Below are positions 35,195 through 44,464 of a stretch of 64,000 nt of DNA, in pieces. A program made the position numbers and the translations under genes. The stretch is from Palsa-504 sp963819785. GTDB lineage: Bacteria; Actinomycetota; Actinomycetes; Streptosporangiales; Streptosporangiaceae. Location of the stretch: assembly GCA_963819785.1 (NCBI GenBank), contig CAWFXW010000017.1, forward strand, positions 206,304 through 270,303. Direction: 5' to 3'. How positions within the stretch are numbered: position 1 is the stretch's first letter; the number at the start of each line of letters is the position of its first letter. A model generated the notes under the pieces. That model was not told where the DNA came from. It searched no databases and was given only the letters and a program-made list of their open reading frames with translations.

Positions 35195-35877
35195 TGGCCG
35201 CGCAGGTACCAGTCTGGATCGACGTGGTGATCCCGCAGCGCGACCCGCAGCAGGTCCGTCTTCGTGTAGACGTCGTCTCCGTTCGCCACGTAGCGAGCCT
35301 TCACCGCCTTCAGGTGAGTCTTCACCGTTTCCGGCGAACACCCGTGCACCGACGCGATGTGCTGAGCGGGCACGCCGGTCGCATACAGCCGCAGGACCTC
35401 CACCTGGGCCGGCGAAAGTCGCGGCCCAGGCGCCGCCAGCACCACCGCGGCCATCAGCGGCGAGACCCAGGCTTCGTCGCCGTTCATGACCGCGAACAAC
35501 GCCTCCTCAAGACGCTCGGCCTCCTCCTTGCGCACCACGGCGTCGGCGCCGATGCCCAGTGTGCCCTGCAGCCGCTCCGCGCGTTCCTCGCCGGTGTAGA
35601 TCACCACCGGATACCGGCCGTCTTTCAGCCGGGCAACGTTCTCCGCCGGGGAGGACCCGTCCTTGAGGGTCAGGTCGAGCAGGACCACATCGGACCGGCG
35701 GGCCGCGGCCCCCTCGAGCACCAGGAATTCCGGTACGGTCGCGGCCATAACCCCGGCGACGAAGGACGAGTTCTCCTGCGGCAGCCTGGCCAGCACGCCG
35801 TGACACAAGTCCGGGTGATCATCGACGATCGAAACGACCACCGACCCGCCATCCGCGCCCGGGACACCTGTTTCCAT
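35191..35877 (-). CDS. NarL/FixJ-type response regulator (RR1)
   Basis: About 228 residues. The receiver domain has acidic pocket IVDDHPDL, phospho-acceptor Asp in DVVLLDLTLKDG, Thr/Ser in VVIYTGEE and Lys in ADAVVRKEE. The C-terminal LuxR-type HTH is LSPAQVEVLRLYATGVPAQH with SPETVKTHLKAVKARYV as recognition helix. It ends in DLLRVALRDHHVDPDWYLRG. The ATG at 35877 is preferred over a GTG two codons upstream. It overlaps HK1 by 4 bases. A paralog is encoded at 39539-40225. Confidence 0.9.
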   Translation of the reverse strand: METGVPGADGGSVVVSIVDDHPDLCHGVLARLPQENSSFVAGVMAATVPEFLVLEGAAARRSDVVLLDLTLKDGSSPAENVARLKDGRYPVVIYTGEERAERLQGTLGIGADAVVRKEEAERLEEALFAVMNGDEAWVSPLMAAVVLAAPGPRLSPAQVEVLRLYATGVPAQHIASVHGCSPETVKTHLKAVKARYVANGDDVYTKTDLLRVALRDHHVDPDWYLRGQ

Positions 35878-36198
35878 AACCACACCATCCGGTCACCCGC
35901 CCAGCCCCCGCGCCCTGGCCTTCAACCGCGAATCGCTGCGGCCACGGCGCCCTGATACCCGCCACCCAGTCGGGTTGTCAAAAACGTCGGCTGACTCCAG
36001 CATAACAATGCGCGCAAAGAACGGAGCTGAGCATGATCAGGAGACATGAGGTCGGCAGGCGAAATGCCAGCTGGGAGCGGCAGGCCTGAAATTAGATCCG
36101 TGCTGTTCAGCGGAATGCTCAGCCAGAGCAGGAGTGCCAGCAGCTCTTCTGCATTTGAGTCCGCGCTGGGCAATTGCCATGGGTCGCGCTGGTAGCCC

Positions 36199-36306
36199 CG
36201 CTATGAGGCGCACGGCGACGCCGTCTAGACACCGACGGACATGCTGCGGGTCGCGCTGCGCGACCGCATCGTCGAGCCGGTGGCCCTCCCCCTTTCTGGG
36301 GAACCC
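36199..36306 (+). pseudogene. Response-regulator C-terminus relic, plus strand
   Basis: Read on the plus strand, PRYEAHGDAV-stop-TPTDMLRVALRDRIVEP aligns with the ends of RR1 and RR2 (RYGAHGEPVYTRTDMLKIAL in RR2), with an in-frame TAG in place of the Tyr codon. Directly after it comes one copy of the roughly 30-bp GCCGTGG/CCCC-N-GGGG repeat (36275-36306). This is a scrap of a third module in inverted orientation. Confidence 0.7.
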
Positions 36307-36390
36307 CCTTATTGGTGATACCGGTGCATAGCCCCGCTTGCCCACAGTGGAGGAAAGGCGGTAATCGATAAGGGCCGGGAGGGCGGAGCG

Positions 36391-36709
36391 ATGGGGATCG
36401 GATGTCTGTCCCGCCGGGCGATCTTCATCATCCCGCTCGTGACGGCCTGGCTCACCTCCACCCCGGCGGCCGCCCCGGCCACGCACGCCGCGCTCGTCCC
36501 GGTCGCGGCCTCGGCCGGCTGTGTGCATCAGCGGCGACCCCATCTGCGGACAGGGCTGGCCGGCCTACGAGATCGGCGGGCAGGTCATCGCCGCCGCCCT
36601 GTGCGGCCTGGACAAGTGCCCGCACCTGTCCTATTCCGTCGCGTCCGCCGGCGACGGCGCGGATTTCCTAGCCGAGCATGCTTTTCAGCAGATCGGAGGG
36701 GACGGCTAG
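36391..36709 (+). pseudogene. Small secreted protein, frameshifted
   Basis: ATG 36391 follows a good ribosome binding site (GGGAGGGCGGAGCG). Residues 1-43 are a signal peptide (RAIFIIPLVTAWLTSTPAAA). The frame changes near 36520, and the continuation reads CISGDPICGQGWPAYEIGGQ, AALCGLDKCPHLSYSVASAG and DFLAEHAFQQIGG to a stop at 36709, then a terminator. The mature part resembles loosely the C-terminal segment of actinobacterial cutinase or lipase-like proteins (GDPxC...HLxY...AxFLA), but is far too short for an enzyme. Either a frameshifted small secreted Cys-rich protein or a remnant. Confidence 0.45.
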
Positions 36710-36718
36710 GGAAAGGCA

Positions 36719-36747
36719 GGCCCGGCGATTCAGGTAATCGCCGGGCC
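36719..36747 (+). terminator. Hairpin terminator after the secreted ORF
   Basis: A perfect 12-bp stem (36719-36730 with 36736-36747) with a 5-base CAGGT loop, followed by CTGCTTCTTTCT. Lies 10 bases after the stop at 36709. Confidence 0.85.
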
Positions 36748-36813
36748 CTGCTTCTTTCTACCGGCGCGCAGGCCGGCGATTTTCTTTTGGTTACCTTCGC
36801 GCTGCTCAATGAC

Positions 36814-36856
36814 GCCGTGGAGCCCTAATTGGTCCCCCGTAAAGGGGATATCGCAG
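36814..36856 (+). repeat. Kinase-tail repeat copy, plus strand
   Basis: GCCGTGG and then GTCCCCCGTAAAGGGGATA with TCGC match the segment encoding AVVPPLKGDIA near the HK1 C-terminus (32890-32923, minus strand), with a short insertion. Translated on the plus strand it gives VPRKGDIAEASCRQ. It is in the same orientation as the response-regulator relic at 36199, as if both came from one inverted module. Confidence 0.65.
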
Positions 36857-37055
36857 AGGCGTCCTGTCGGCAAGAATTGCAGATATCAATAAATACGCTT
36901 CCGTGGCTATTCTCGCCTTGGCGCCTCTCCCCGCAGGGGTACCTGTCGCGCGCGGCGGCTTTAAGTAGCGAGCCAGCCTGCTCAAGCAGGTCGACGCGCA
37001 ATCGCAGCACCCGTGGGGTAACTCTCGGACCTGAGCCTCGGTTGAGGGTAGCGGG

Positions 37056-37078
37056 CGGCCCGCCGGACCGGCGGGCCG
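37056..37078. other. Perfect 11-bp GC hairpin near the HK2 end
   Basis: CGGCCCGCCGG pairs with CCGGCGGGCCG around one base. No U-tract follows on either strand, so a terminator role is possible but weak. Confidence 0.4.
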
Positions 37079-39538
37079 TTCGCTATGTCGCGGGCTCAGC
37101 GCCGGTACTGTGGCCGACTTCCCGGCCGGCTCTGCGCCCGGCTGGAGCCGGATCAGGAGCTCGTGGTCACCGAGGTCGCTGACCAAGGCGCCGGATTCTT
37201 CCGCGCACCGGCGCAGGGCGACGTGATCCGACCTGCTGGCCGCGCACGTGCAGGACCAGGAGCGCTGGAGATTCCTCGCCGGGCGGGTAGACCTTGAGGG
37301 TAACGCCATCGCCCGCGACGAGGCCGGCCATGGCGGCGGCGAGCAGCCGCCGGGCGGTCTCGGGCAGCACCGCGTCTCCCAGTCGCGCGACGTCGACCGT
37401 GACGTGCACGCCGGCCATCCGGGCCGCGCGCACGCGCTCGGCGAGAGCGGGCGTCAGGAAGCCCGGTGCCAGCAGCTCGTCCCGGAGGGTGGCATCGGCC
37501 AGCACGGCGCTCATCCGCAGCGCCGGGTCTGGCGGCTGGCCGGAGGCGACGCGTTCGAGCACGGGTCCCGCGACGCGTCGCGCGTTCTCCAGGGCCGCGT
37601 TGTCGACGCGGCTGATCGCCTCGGCCCGGGCGTGAAGGCGCACCCGTTCGCGGTACTCGGCCAGCCGGGACTCGGTGCGGCTGGACACGTTCCGGAACGC
37701 CGCCAGCATGGCGGCCGCCACTCCCGCGCCGAGGACCGGGCTGGTCAGGATGGCCACCCACACGCCCGCGGAAATGCCGCGGCCGGTCACCAGCAGGCCG
37801 GCCGTCAGCGCGGCCAGGTCGAGGGCCAGGGCGATGAGGCCGGATACCGGCCCCCGGAGGAAGTAGATCGCGGCGATCGCGATCCCGCCGCCGGTGCCGA
37901 CCCAGTAGGCGAACGAGTCGGTGGTGCCCGGGGCCACCGCCAGCGAGCCCACGGCGACCAGGACCGTATTGGCCGCGGCCAGGCCCCCCGCGACCGCGCG
38001 CGTCATCCGTACCTGGCTCAGGTACCTCGCGCACAGGGCGGCCACGCCCGTGAAGGCGAGGAACACCGCCACGGCCGCGGCGTGCCAGCGCATGTCCTGC
38101 CAGCGCAGGCACAGCGATGCCAGCGCCGATGCAGGAGGATCGGCAGCATGAAGCCGACGAAGATCAGCCGCGGGCTCGGCGTCATCCGGCGGGCCCAGGC
38201 GAGCGGATCGGTCGCCGGGGCGCTGGCGGGCTGGGGAGGCCCCCACGTCAGCACCACCGATGTGCCTTGCCCCGGGGCGGAGATGATCTCGGCGTGGCCG
38301 CCGGCGTCGGACAGCCGGGCGCGGACGCTGTTCCGCAGTCCCGAGCGCGCCGGGTCGACCTGGGCCGGATCGAAGCCGATCCCGTCGTCGGAGATGGTCA
38401 CCGTGACCCCGGCTGGCGGGCTGCCGCGGGCGGTGAGCACGGCACGGCCCGCCCCGCTGTGCGCCGCCGCGTTGCGCAGCGCCTCCCCGGCGGCGGCGCT
38501 GAGGGCCTCGACGGCCGGCGCGGGCACGTCGAGGTCCTCGTCGATATCGCACCGCACGTTCAGTCCGCCCGCCGCCTCGCTGGCCTGCCGCCGCAGCGCG
38601 GACCCGAGATCCTCCAGGCCGTAACCGCCGCGGAGTACCTGCCCGGCCAGTGCGTTCATGGCCCCCCTGCGCCTTGGCCACCACGACGCTCCACGGCACC
38701 GACCGTCCGGCCAGGCTGACCGCCCGCAGCACGCTCAGCACGTCGTCGTGGACCGCGTTCGCCGCACGCCGTTCGGCTTCCTCGGCCGCTAGCGCCGCAT
38801 CCTGCGCGGCCATCCGCCGGGACAGGTCGTCGGCGTCCGCGTCGGCTCGCTGCGCGCCCGCGCGCAGCAGCCGGGCGGTCCAGGACGCGCACGCGATGAC
38901 GGCGAGCGCGGTGACCGTCAGCTCGGCCGCCAGATCCGCACGGGGATTCCAGGTCCACGAGGCCAGCACGACCACCAGGACCGGGACCGGAAGCAGGAAA
39001 CGGGCCGACCACGTCGCCCAGGCGGTCCCCACCGGCATGACCAGCGCGTCGATGTTCTCAAGGAACGGGCTTCCCGGCACGGCCAGGGCCCGGGACACCA
39101 GCAGGAGCGACCCGGTCGCCACGACCATCAGGCCGAGCCCCCGCTGGGACGGCGGCCGCGCTACCGCCCGCAGCGCCTGGCCGATCAGCAGCACGCTCAG
39201 CAGCAGGTTCGCGGCCACGCTGCCGGGATGCTGCCCGGCCAGCGTGGCCGTGCTCGACCAGAACACCACCACCATCAGCGTCATGAACACGGCGAAGATA
39301 CGCCCGAGCGACCGCTCGAGTCCCGCCTGGTGCACCGCTTCCGCTGGCTGGTCCGGCCCCACTGCTACACCACCCTGGCTCCGGCTCCACAATGCACGGG
39401 GTGAGCCGGTCCGGGCAAGGAAACCTGGCCGGTCAGATGGGCTCTGGCGGGGAGGGCGGGAACGGGCGGATGCTACCGGGCGGCTCGAGGCGGATCAGCA
39501 GCGAGAGGCGGGTCAGGGCGCTGACGCAGCGACCAGGC

Positions 39539-40225
39539 TCATTGGTCGCGCAGATACCAGTCCTCGGACACATACTGATCCCGTAGCGCGATTTTCAGCA
39601 TGTCGGTCCTGGTGTACACCGGCTCCCCGTGCGCCCCGTACCGGGTCTTCACCCCCTTCAGGTGACTCTTCACCGTTTCCAGCGCGCATCCCTGCAGTGA
39701 GGCGATCTTCTGAGCGGGCACGCCGGTCGCGTACAGCCGCAGCACCTCCATTTGAGCCGGTGAGAGCCTGGGGCCAGGAGCTACGAGCACGACCGAGGCC
39801 ATCAGCGGCGATACCCAGCTGTGGTCACCATGCGCCACGGCGAGGAGCGCCTCGGGCAGGAGCCTGGCTTCGTTCTTGCACAAGACGGCGTCGGCACCGA
39901 TGCCCAGCGTGCCTATCAGCCGCTCCGGTCGCTCCTCGTCGGTATAGATCACCACCGGATACCCGGCGGCCTTCAGCCGGGCGATGTTCTGCGCCGGGGC
40001 CGACCCGTCCCTGAGCCGCAGGTCGAGCAGGACCACATCGGAGCGGCGTGTCTCGGCGGCGTCCAGCGCGAGGAATTCCCCGACCGTCGCGGCCATGACC
40101 CCGGCGGCGACTGACGAGTTCTCCTGCGGCAGCCTGGCCAGCACGCCGTAACACAGGTCCGGATGGTCATCAACGATCGAGAAAACCACCGGCCCGCTAT
40201 CGGCAGCCGACTCACCTCTTGCCAT
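39539..40225 (-). CDS. NarL/FixJ-type response regulator (RR2)
   Basis: A 228-residue paralog of RR1, closely similar along its whole length: SIVDDHPDLCYGVLARLPQE, phospho-acceptor DVVLLDLRLRDG, VVIYTDEE, ADAVLCKNEA and HTH LSPAQMEVLRLYATGVPAQK with LETVKSHLKGVKTRYG. It ends in TDMLKIALRDQYVSEDWYLR. It lies 146 bases upstream of HK2 rather than overlapping it. With HK2 frameshifted, RR2 may have lost its kinase or be served by HK1. Confidence 0.9.
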   Translation of the reverse strand: MARGESAADSGPVVFSIVDDHPDLCYGVLARLPQENSSVAAGVMAATVGEFLALDAAETRRSDVVLLDLRLRDGSAPAQNIARLKAAGYPVVIYTDEERPERLIGTLGIGADAVLCKNEARLLPEALLAVAHGDHSWVSPLMASVVLVAPGPRLSPAQMEVLRLYATGVPAQKIASLQGCALETVKSHLKGVKTRYGAHGEPVYTRTDMLKIALRDQYVSEDWYLRDQ

Positions 40226-40401
40226 GGGTCACCATCCAGTCACCCGCCCGGCGGTCCGGCACTCAGCGAGCAGTCACCATTCGCATCGCCACTGCGTCTT
40301 GATCCGCCGACGGCCAAATCGGGCCTTCATCCACCGTGAGCGGTCCGGTACTAGATTGCCGGGCCGTGATTCATTTCAGTGTTTCAAGCGATCAGGGCCA
40401 G

Positions 40402-40434
40402 TGGTATCCCCCGTTAGGGGCAGGCCACGGCCTG
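40402..40434 (-). repeat. Kinase-tail repeat copy upstream of RR2
   Basis: On the minus strand CAGGCCGTGGCCTGCCCCTA then ACGGGGGATA aligns with the HK1 tail segment CAGCCGTGGTCCCGCCCCTA then AAAGGGGATA. It lies about 180 bases upstream of RR2 on the same strand. It may be a relic of another kinase end or a regulatory element; the surrounding 40226-40611 has no gene. Confidence 0.6.
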
Positions 40435-40611
40435 GTGTACCGACCGCCCGGCGCCCGCGTTCACGTCCACGGAAGTGAACCTGGATCTGAATCGCCCTCG
40501 ACCCAGAGTCCAGCTGGTACCCGTTCGGGTTGAACCCTTCTGAGCCTGTTTCCGTGGAAGTGGGTTGACTGCGGAAACTGCGGCGCGCACACCACACGAG
40601 GGTGGACAGGT

Positions 40612-41112
40612 ATGACCGGCCTGACGGCGGATCAACGGCGGCTCGCCTTAATGCGCAGCACCCTGACCGGCTTGAGCATCGACGGCGTCAGCAGCGGACG
40701 TGACACCGACGACGGCGTTGATGGCGCTGACCGGGCGGAGCAGGTGGCTGGCCAGCAGCCTGGCTCTGCCGAGAGCCGACGGGCCGAGACGCTGAGCCGC
40801 GAGGAGCTCTTGAGCATGGAAAATGATGAGGCGTCAAGACCGGAAAAGCTGCGCAGTAAGTTCTTCGAGCACGAGAACGTCGAGAATTTTCTCGATGCCG
40901 AAAAGGACGGCGCTAAAGTAGTGCAGGACGTGTTGTCACCGCCACAGCACGTAAGCGCTCATACGCTGACGCCTATGGTCGAGATAACGCCCGTGCCGCC
41001 TCCGTCGGCCGACGCCGGGGACGCTCTGACCGGCATCACGGTCTTTGCCCTGCTCAGCGCCGAAGCGATCCGGTCTGCTGCCAGGCACTGGCGCGCGATA
41101 GAAAGGACATAG
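40612..41112 (+). CDS. Charged hypothetical protein X1 of the X-Y-Y cassette
   Basis: A 166-residue protein of no family I recognise. The N-terminal half is hydrophilic and acidic, with RRAETLSREELLSMENDEA. Next comes SRPEKLRSKFFEHENVENFL, then a Pro-rich spacer, and a C-terminal helix that is partly hydrophobic (GDALTGITVFALLSAEAIRS) ending in RHWRAIERT. Each of these blocks has a counterpart in the same order in the protein at 60551-61387. It ends 2 bases before the Y1 gene, so they are certainly co-translated. The final helix could be a membrane-associating or partner-binding helix. Confidence 0.75.
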   Translation: MTGLTADQRRLALMRSTLTGLSIDGVSSGRDTDDGVDGADRAEQVAGQQPGSAESRRAETLSREELLSMENDEASRPEKLRSKFFEHENVENFLDAEKDGAKVVQDVLSPPQHVSAHTLTPMVEITPVPPPSADAGDALTGITVFALLSAEAIRSAARHWRAIERT

Positions 41113-41114
41113 CG

Positions 41115-41552
41115 GTGTCCGTGACAGGTGACCAGGTAGCGACGTTGCGGTCCTATCTTTCCGGGGATTTCGGCGGCTACCAGGAACGGCGTAGCCGGAT
41201 CGACGGGTCGGCGGACCGGGTCGGCTACGTGGCGCTGGTGTCGGCTGCGTTCTGCGAGGCGGTGGAGCGGAGGTTCGCCGCGCAGGATCCGCCGGAGCGT
41301 GTCATCGAGTTCGTGGCTGACGTGCGGGCCCAGTTCGACCGGGACGGCGACCAGATCGACCCGCGGGCGGCCGAGCGGATGATCCGTGCGGTGTACACCG
41401 ACGAGCGGATCGATGACCTGGACAGCGCGACAAAGGGCCGGACGCAGGTCATCTTGCTGGCGGCCCTGATCAACAGCGAACGGCTTGATGACGCCGGGCT
41501 GGATGCCTTCCTGGCCGATGCGGCCAAGCTGGCCGACCAGTGGCTGGCCTGA
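41115..41552 (+). CDS. Helical hypothetical protein Y1 (paralog family)
   Basis: A 145-residue, probably all-helical protein: VTGDQVATLRSYLSGDFGGY, YVALVSAAFCEAVERRFAAQ, RVIEFVADVRAQFDRDGDQI, DPRAAERMIRAVYTDERID, and a terminal block LLAALINSERLDDAGLDAFL followed by ADAAKLADQWL. The same blocks appear at 61408-61845 and 61864-62313 and, truncated, at 41599-41817. No catalytic residues are obvious. Co-translated with X1. Family unknown to me. Confidence 0.78.
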   Translation: MSVTGDQVATLRSYLSGDFGGYQERRSRIDGSADRVGYVALVSAAFCEAVERRFAAQDPPERVIEFVADVRAQFDRDGDQIDPRAAERMIRAVYTDERIDDLDSATKGRTQVILLAALINSERLDDAGLDAFLADAAKLADQWLA

Positions 41553-41598
41553 CCGGAACGACAGGCCGCGCACATGACGGCTAACGTGACCGGCGGCC

Positions 41599-41817
41599 GC
41601 CAGACGACGATTCCCGGACGGCTACAAAGCAGACGAGGTCATCCGGTTCGCCGGGAAAGCACGCGCCGCCTGCCACGACATGCTCAAGGCCCTTGTCACC
41701 GAGGAGAACCTCTCCGACCCGGAGCTGGATGTCTTCCTGGCCGAAAGCCTCGATGTCGCGAGACGGGCGGGTGCCATCAGCGGGCCGGCCGCGGCGTGGC
41801 GGACCACGGCCCGTTAG
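41599..41817 (+). pseudogene. Truncated Y-family paralog
   Basis: Seventy-two codons, ARRRFPDGYKADEVIRFAGK through ALVTEENLSDPELDVFLAES and a Pro/Ala end, match the C-terminal half of the Y family (ARRRFAPAWTSAQIVRFTAQ in the copy at 61864). An in-frame TGA lies just upstream, so the N-terminal half is lost. An internal ATG at about 41681 could give a 45-residue product, but this is probably a dead copy of the second Y gene. Confidence 0.75.
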
Positions 41818-41850
41818 GTCATAAAGGAATTTCTCCCGAACGGACCGTGG

Positions 41851-43581
41851 CTATATCGCCCGCATCTTGTCGTTACGGGCGTCGCGGTGGCGTTCGCGGC
41901 GGACTGTCGCCTTCCGGCCCTTGATACTGACCTGCCGGAGCGCCGCGACCACGTCGTCTGCCGCAGTCTCGGGGACCTCAACCAGCGAGAAGCGCTCGGC
42001 GATCTCGATCGCGCCGATCTCCCGGCCGGACAGGTTTGACTTGCGGGCGATGACGCCGACGAGATCCTGCGGCCGGACTCCGGAAGAACGGCCAGTCCCC
42101 ACGAACAGCCGCGTGGTGCCCTTGGCCGCCGGGCGTCCGTGCCCTTGGTCGCGGCCCGCGGCCTTGCGACGCCCGCCGCCCTCGCCCGGCGGAGCCAGAT
42201 CGACCGCTGGCAGTTCTTCTTCGTCGCGAGATGTTCCGCTCGCATCGGATGCCAGCTTGACCGCGGCCAGTGCCACCTCATAGATGCCGAACTCCTCGCC
42301 GAGCGGCTCCAGTACGGCCCGGAAGGTGTCAAGGTCGTCTTCGAGCACGATCTGCCGGAGGGCGGCGCGCGTCAGCTCCAGGCGCCTGGCGCGCAAGTCG
42401 GCGACGGTCGGCAGCTTCTCGATCGCGATCGGCCGCCCTGTCGCCCGCTCGATGGCCTTGAGCATGTTGCGCTCGCGCGGTTCGGCCAGCGTGATGGCGG
42501 TGCCCTCGCGGCCTGCCCGGCCAACACGTCCGATGCGGTGCACGTAGGAGTCCGGCGCGTTCGGCACATCGTAGTTCACCACGTGCGTAAGCCGCTCGAC
42601 GTCGAGACCGCGGGCGGCGACATCGGTGGCCACCAGGAGATCGAGGCTGCCCCCGCGCAGCCGGCCCATGACCCGGTCGCGCTGCTGCTGGTCCATTCCG
42701 CCGTGCAGCGCCTCGGCCCGGTAGCCCCTGCCGTTCAGGGTCTCGGTGACCTGGTCCACCTCGTCCCGGGTCCGGCAGAAGACCACCGCAGCGGCCGGCG
42801 TCTCCACGTCGAGCACGCGCGCGAGGGCGGCGGGCTTGTACCCGCGCGGCGTCATGTAGGCGGTCTGCCGCACCAGCAGCCGCTCGGACGACGCCGACAC
42901 CTTGCGGCCGAGCTCGACCCGCACCGGGTCGCTGAGGTAGCGGCGCACCATGCCGTCGATCCGCGGCGGCATGGTCGCCGAGAACAGCGCGGCCTGCCGG
43001 TTCTGGGGCGTTTCGCCCAGTATCAGCTCGATGTCCTCGGCGAAGCCCATGTCAAACATCTCGTCGGCCTCGTCGAGCACGACGACCTCAAGGCCGCTCA
43101 AGTCCAGCGTTCCCCTGGTGATGTGGTCGAGCGCGCGCCCGGGCGTCGCCACCACGACATCCACGCCACGCTCAAGCGCACGCAACTGCCGGCCAATCGG
43201 CTGCCCGCCATAGACCGGCAGCACCCGCACGCTCATGTCGCGCCCGTAGCTGTGCATCGCCGCGGAGACCTGTATCGCGAGCTCGCGCGTGGGCACGAGG
43301 ATCAGGGCGAGCACCCCCGCCTGCCCGCTCCGGCCGGAGATCCGCTGAAGCACGGGAAGCGCGAAGGCGGCCGTCTTGCCCGTCCCCGTCGCGGCCTGCC
43401 CGACCAGGTTACGGCCCGCGATCAGGGGCGGGACGGCAGCTCGCTGTATTGGCGTCGGCTCCTCGTAGCCCAGGCCAGACAGCGTTCGGCACAGTCCGGG
43501 GGCCAGCCCCAGCTCGGCGAAGCCGCTGGCATCCGCGTCATCGTCCCCGGCCAATGAACAACCGGCTTGCTCGTCAAGCAC
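41851..43581 (-). CDS. DEAD-box ATP-dependent RNA helicase with DbpA-type C-terminal domain
   Basis: A 576-residue RNA helicase of the DeaD/CsdA type. Q motif GYEEPTPIQRAAVPPL, motif I AATGTGKTAAF, Ia PTRELAIQVS, Ib TPGRALDH, II VLDEADEMFDMGF, III FSATMPP, IV VVFCRTRDEVD, V ATDVAARGLDV and VI HRIGRVGRAGREG are all present. After a linker, the C-terminus has the DbpA RNA-binding fold (TTRLFVGTGRSSGVRPQDLV, IGAIEIAERFSLVEVPE) and a basic tail. It probably remodels rRNA or mRNA structures, especially in the cold. Start at ATG 43581. Confidence 0.93.
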   Translation of the reverse strand: MLDEQAGCSLAGDDDADASGFAELGLAPGLCRTLSGLGYEEPTPIQRAAVPPLIAGRNLVGQAATGTGKTAAFALPVLQRISGRSGQAGVLALILVPTRELAIQVSAAMHSYGRDMSVRVLPVYGGQPIGRQLRALERGVDVVVATPGRALDHITRGTLDLSGLEVVVLDEADEMFDMGFAEDIELILGETPQNRQAALFSATMPPRIDGMVRRYLSDPVRVELGRKVSASSERLLVRQTAYMTPRGYKPAALARVLDVETPAAAVVFCRTRDEVDQVTETLNGRGYRAEALHGGMDQQQRDRVMGRLRGGSLDLLVATDVAARGLDVERLTHVVNYDVPNAPDSYVHRIGRVGRAGREGTAITLAEPRERNMLKAIERATGRPIAIEKLPTVADLRARRLELTRAALRQIVLEDDLDTFRAVLEPLGEEFGIYEVALAAVKLASDASGTSRDEEELPAVDLAPPGEGGGRRKAAGRDQGHGRPAAKGTTRLFVGTGRSSGVRPQDLVGVIARKSNLSGREIGAIEIAERFSLVEVPETAADDVVAALRQVSIKGRKATVRRERHRDARNDKMRAI

Positions 43582-44020
43582 CTATACACTCCCGCACTGG
43601 TTTACATCCCTGGCCGCGCTGTGGAGCGCCGCCTCCGGCCGGGTACCCATCCAGCGCGACGGTGACCCTCGTTCTCCTGCCATGTCCCGGCCACGACGCT
43701 GACACCGGGCTCGGCCTCCGTCACAGCGGACCATCGTCGCAACGGACCGGCCGCGAGCTGGCGTTCCAGCCGTGCGGCTCACGCCTCGCTCATGCGGACT
43801 CCGGGCGCTGGTTTCCCAAGGTTACGGGAGCCGCAGCTGCCGGTCTCCGGTTAGCGCACTGATACGTCCCGGGCCATCAGCGCACGGGGCGGAACACAAG
43901 ACACCCGCAACCGCGAGGTACAGCCGACCCGGCGCCCGATTCATTCCCAGCCCGGGATCAGCAGAACCACGACCGCCCGCAGGATGTCAGACCCTGATGC
44001 GAAGATCGCCAGCCCTTGAT
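43582..44020. other. Intergenic region, nothing identified
   Basis: GC-rich stretch between the helicase start and the VapC end. No frame shows a recognisable protein, and I see no RNA fold or long repeat. The helicase promoter should be in the first 100 bases. Confidence 0.4.
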
Positions 44021-44464
44021 TCAGTGTCCAAGCTCCTCGGGCGGTTGCGACGCATCTGACGGCTCGTCGGGATCGAGGTTGACAAGGAGCAGATCGGTTC
44101 TGGCGAAGTCATCTCCGACGCATAGCAGCGGCTTTCCCTCGACCGAAGCGACCGCGTAGGTGCAGCAGTCGCCGAAGTTCAAGGTAGCTGGGTGCCTGCC
44201 CTTGCCGAACCGGGAATAGGCGTCCAGCGCCACGCTGGCGTGCGCCTCATCGAAGGCCACCGTCTGGATGGAGTTCTCCTGCAGGAACCTCGCCAGTGCC
44301 GTCTTCCCCCGTGGCCCGAACCGCGCCGTCAGCACGATCCCTGCCTCCAGCCGGGTCGGGGCGCCGATGCTGGTCTCCGGTGAGGCGGCGAGCTGATGGA
44401 CGATCCGCTCGTACCCGGGCTCCTTGCCGATGACGGCCAGGATTGCGGACGAGTCGATGATCAT
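44021..44464 (-). CDS. vapC: VapC-type PIN-domain toxin
   Basis: A 147-residue PIN ribonuclease. The acidic active-site residues are in MIIDSSAILAVI (Asp4), RLEAGIVL (Glu), FGDCCTYAVA (Asp) and the final strand VGDDFARTDL. Together they hold magnesium and cut RNA, typically tRNA or rRNA. It overlaps the antitoxin gene by 4 bases (ATGA), the usual VapBC arrangement with antitoxin first. Confidence 0.92.
   Translation of the reverse strand: MIIDSSAILAVIGKEPGYERIVHQLAASPETSIGAPTRLEAGIVLTARFGPRGKTALARFLQENSIQTVAFDEAHASVALDAYSRFGKGRHPATLNFGDCCTYAVASVEGKPLLCVGDDFARTDLLLVNLDPDEPSDASQPPEELGH

Larger units (their letters stand above)
36806..39392 (-). pseudogene. Second histidine kinase (HK2), three frameshifts
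   Basis: Same plan as HK1: membrane block, EERRAANAVHDDVLSVLRAV with acceptor His, HATPase, second membrane block and degenerate second half. Three single-base changes break it. At about 38660, in a run of six C, the frame passes to the one containing MNALAGQVLRGGYGLEDLG, the N box EALRNAAAHSG and the G boxes SDDGIGFDP and SGLRNSVRARL. At about 38120 it passes back at LCLRWQDMRWH. At about 37240, after LHVRGQQ, the final SDHVALRRC...SDLGDHELLIRLQPG is in a third frame that runs on to 36806. A hairpin at 37056-37078 lies near the homologous end. The start is uncertain (TTG 39392 or GTG 39362). Confidence 0.8.

Noticed and set aside
36521..36709. Small Cys-containing ORF as a ribosomally made peptide precursor
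   Set aside because: It continues, after one frame change, a signal-peptide ORF; no modification enzyme gene is nearby.
42139..43557. Long plus-strand frame opposite the DEAD-box helicase
   Set aside because: Antisense artefact; no motif, and the helicase is complete.
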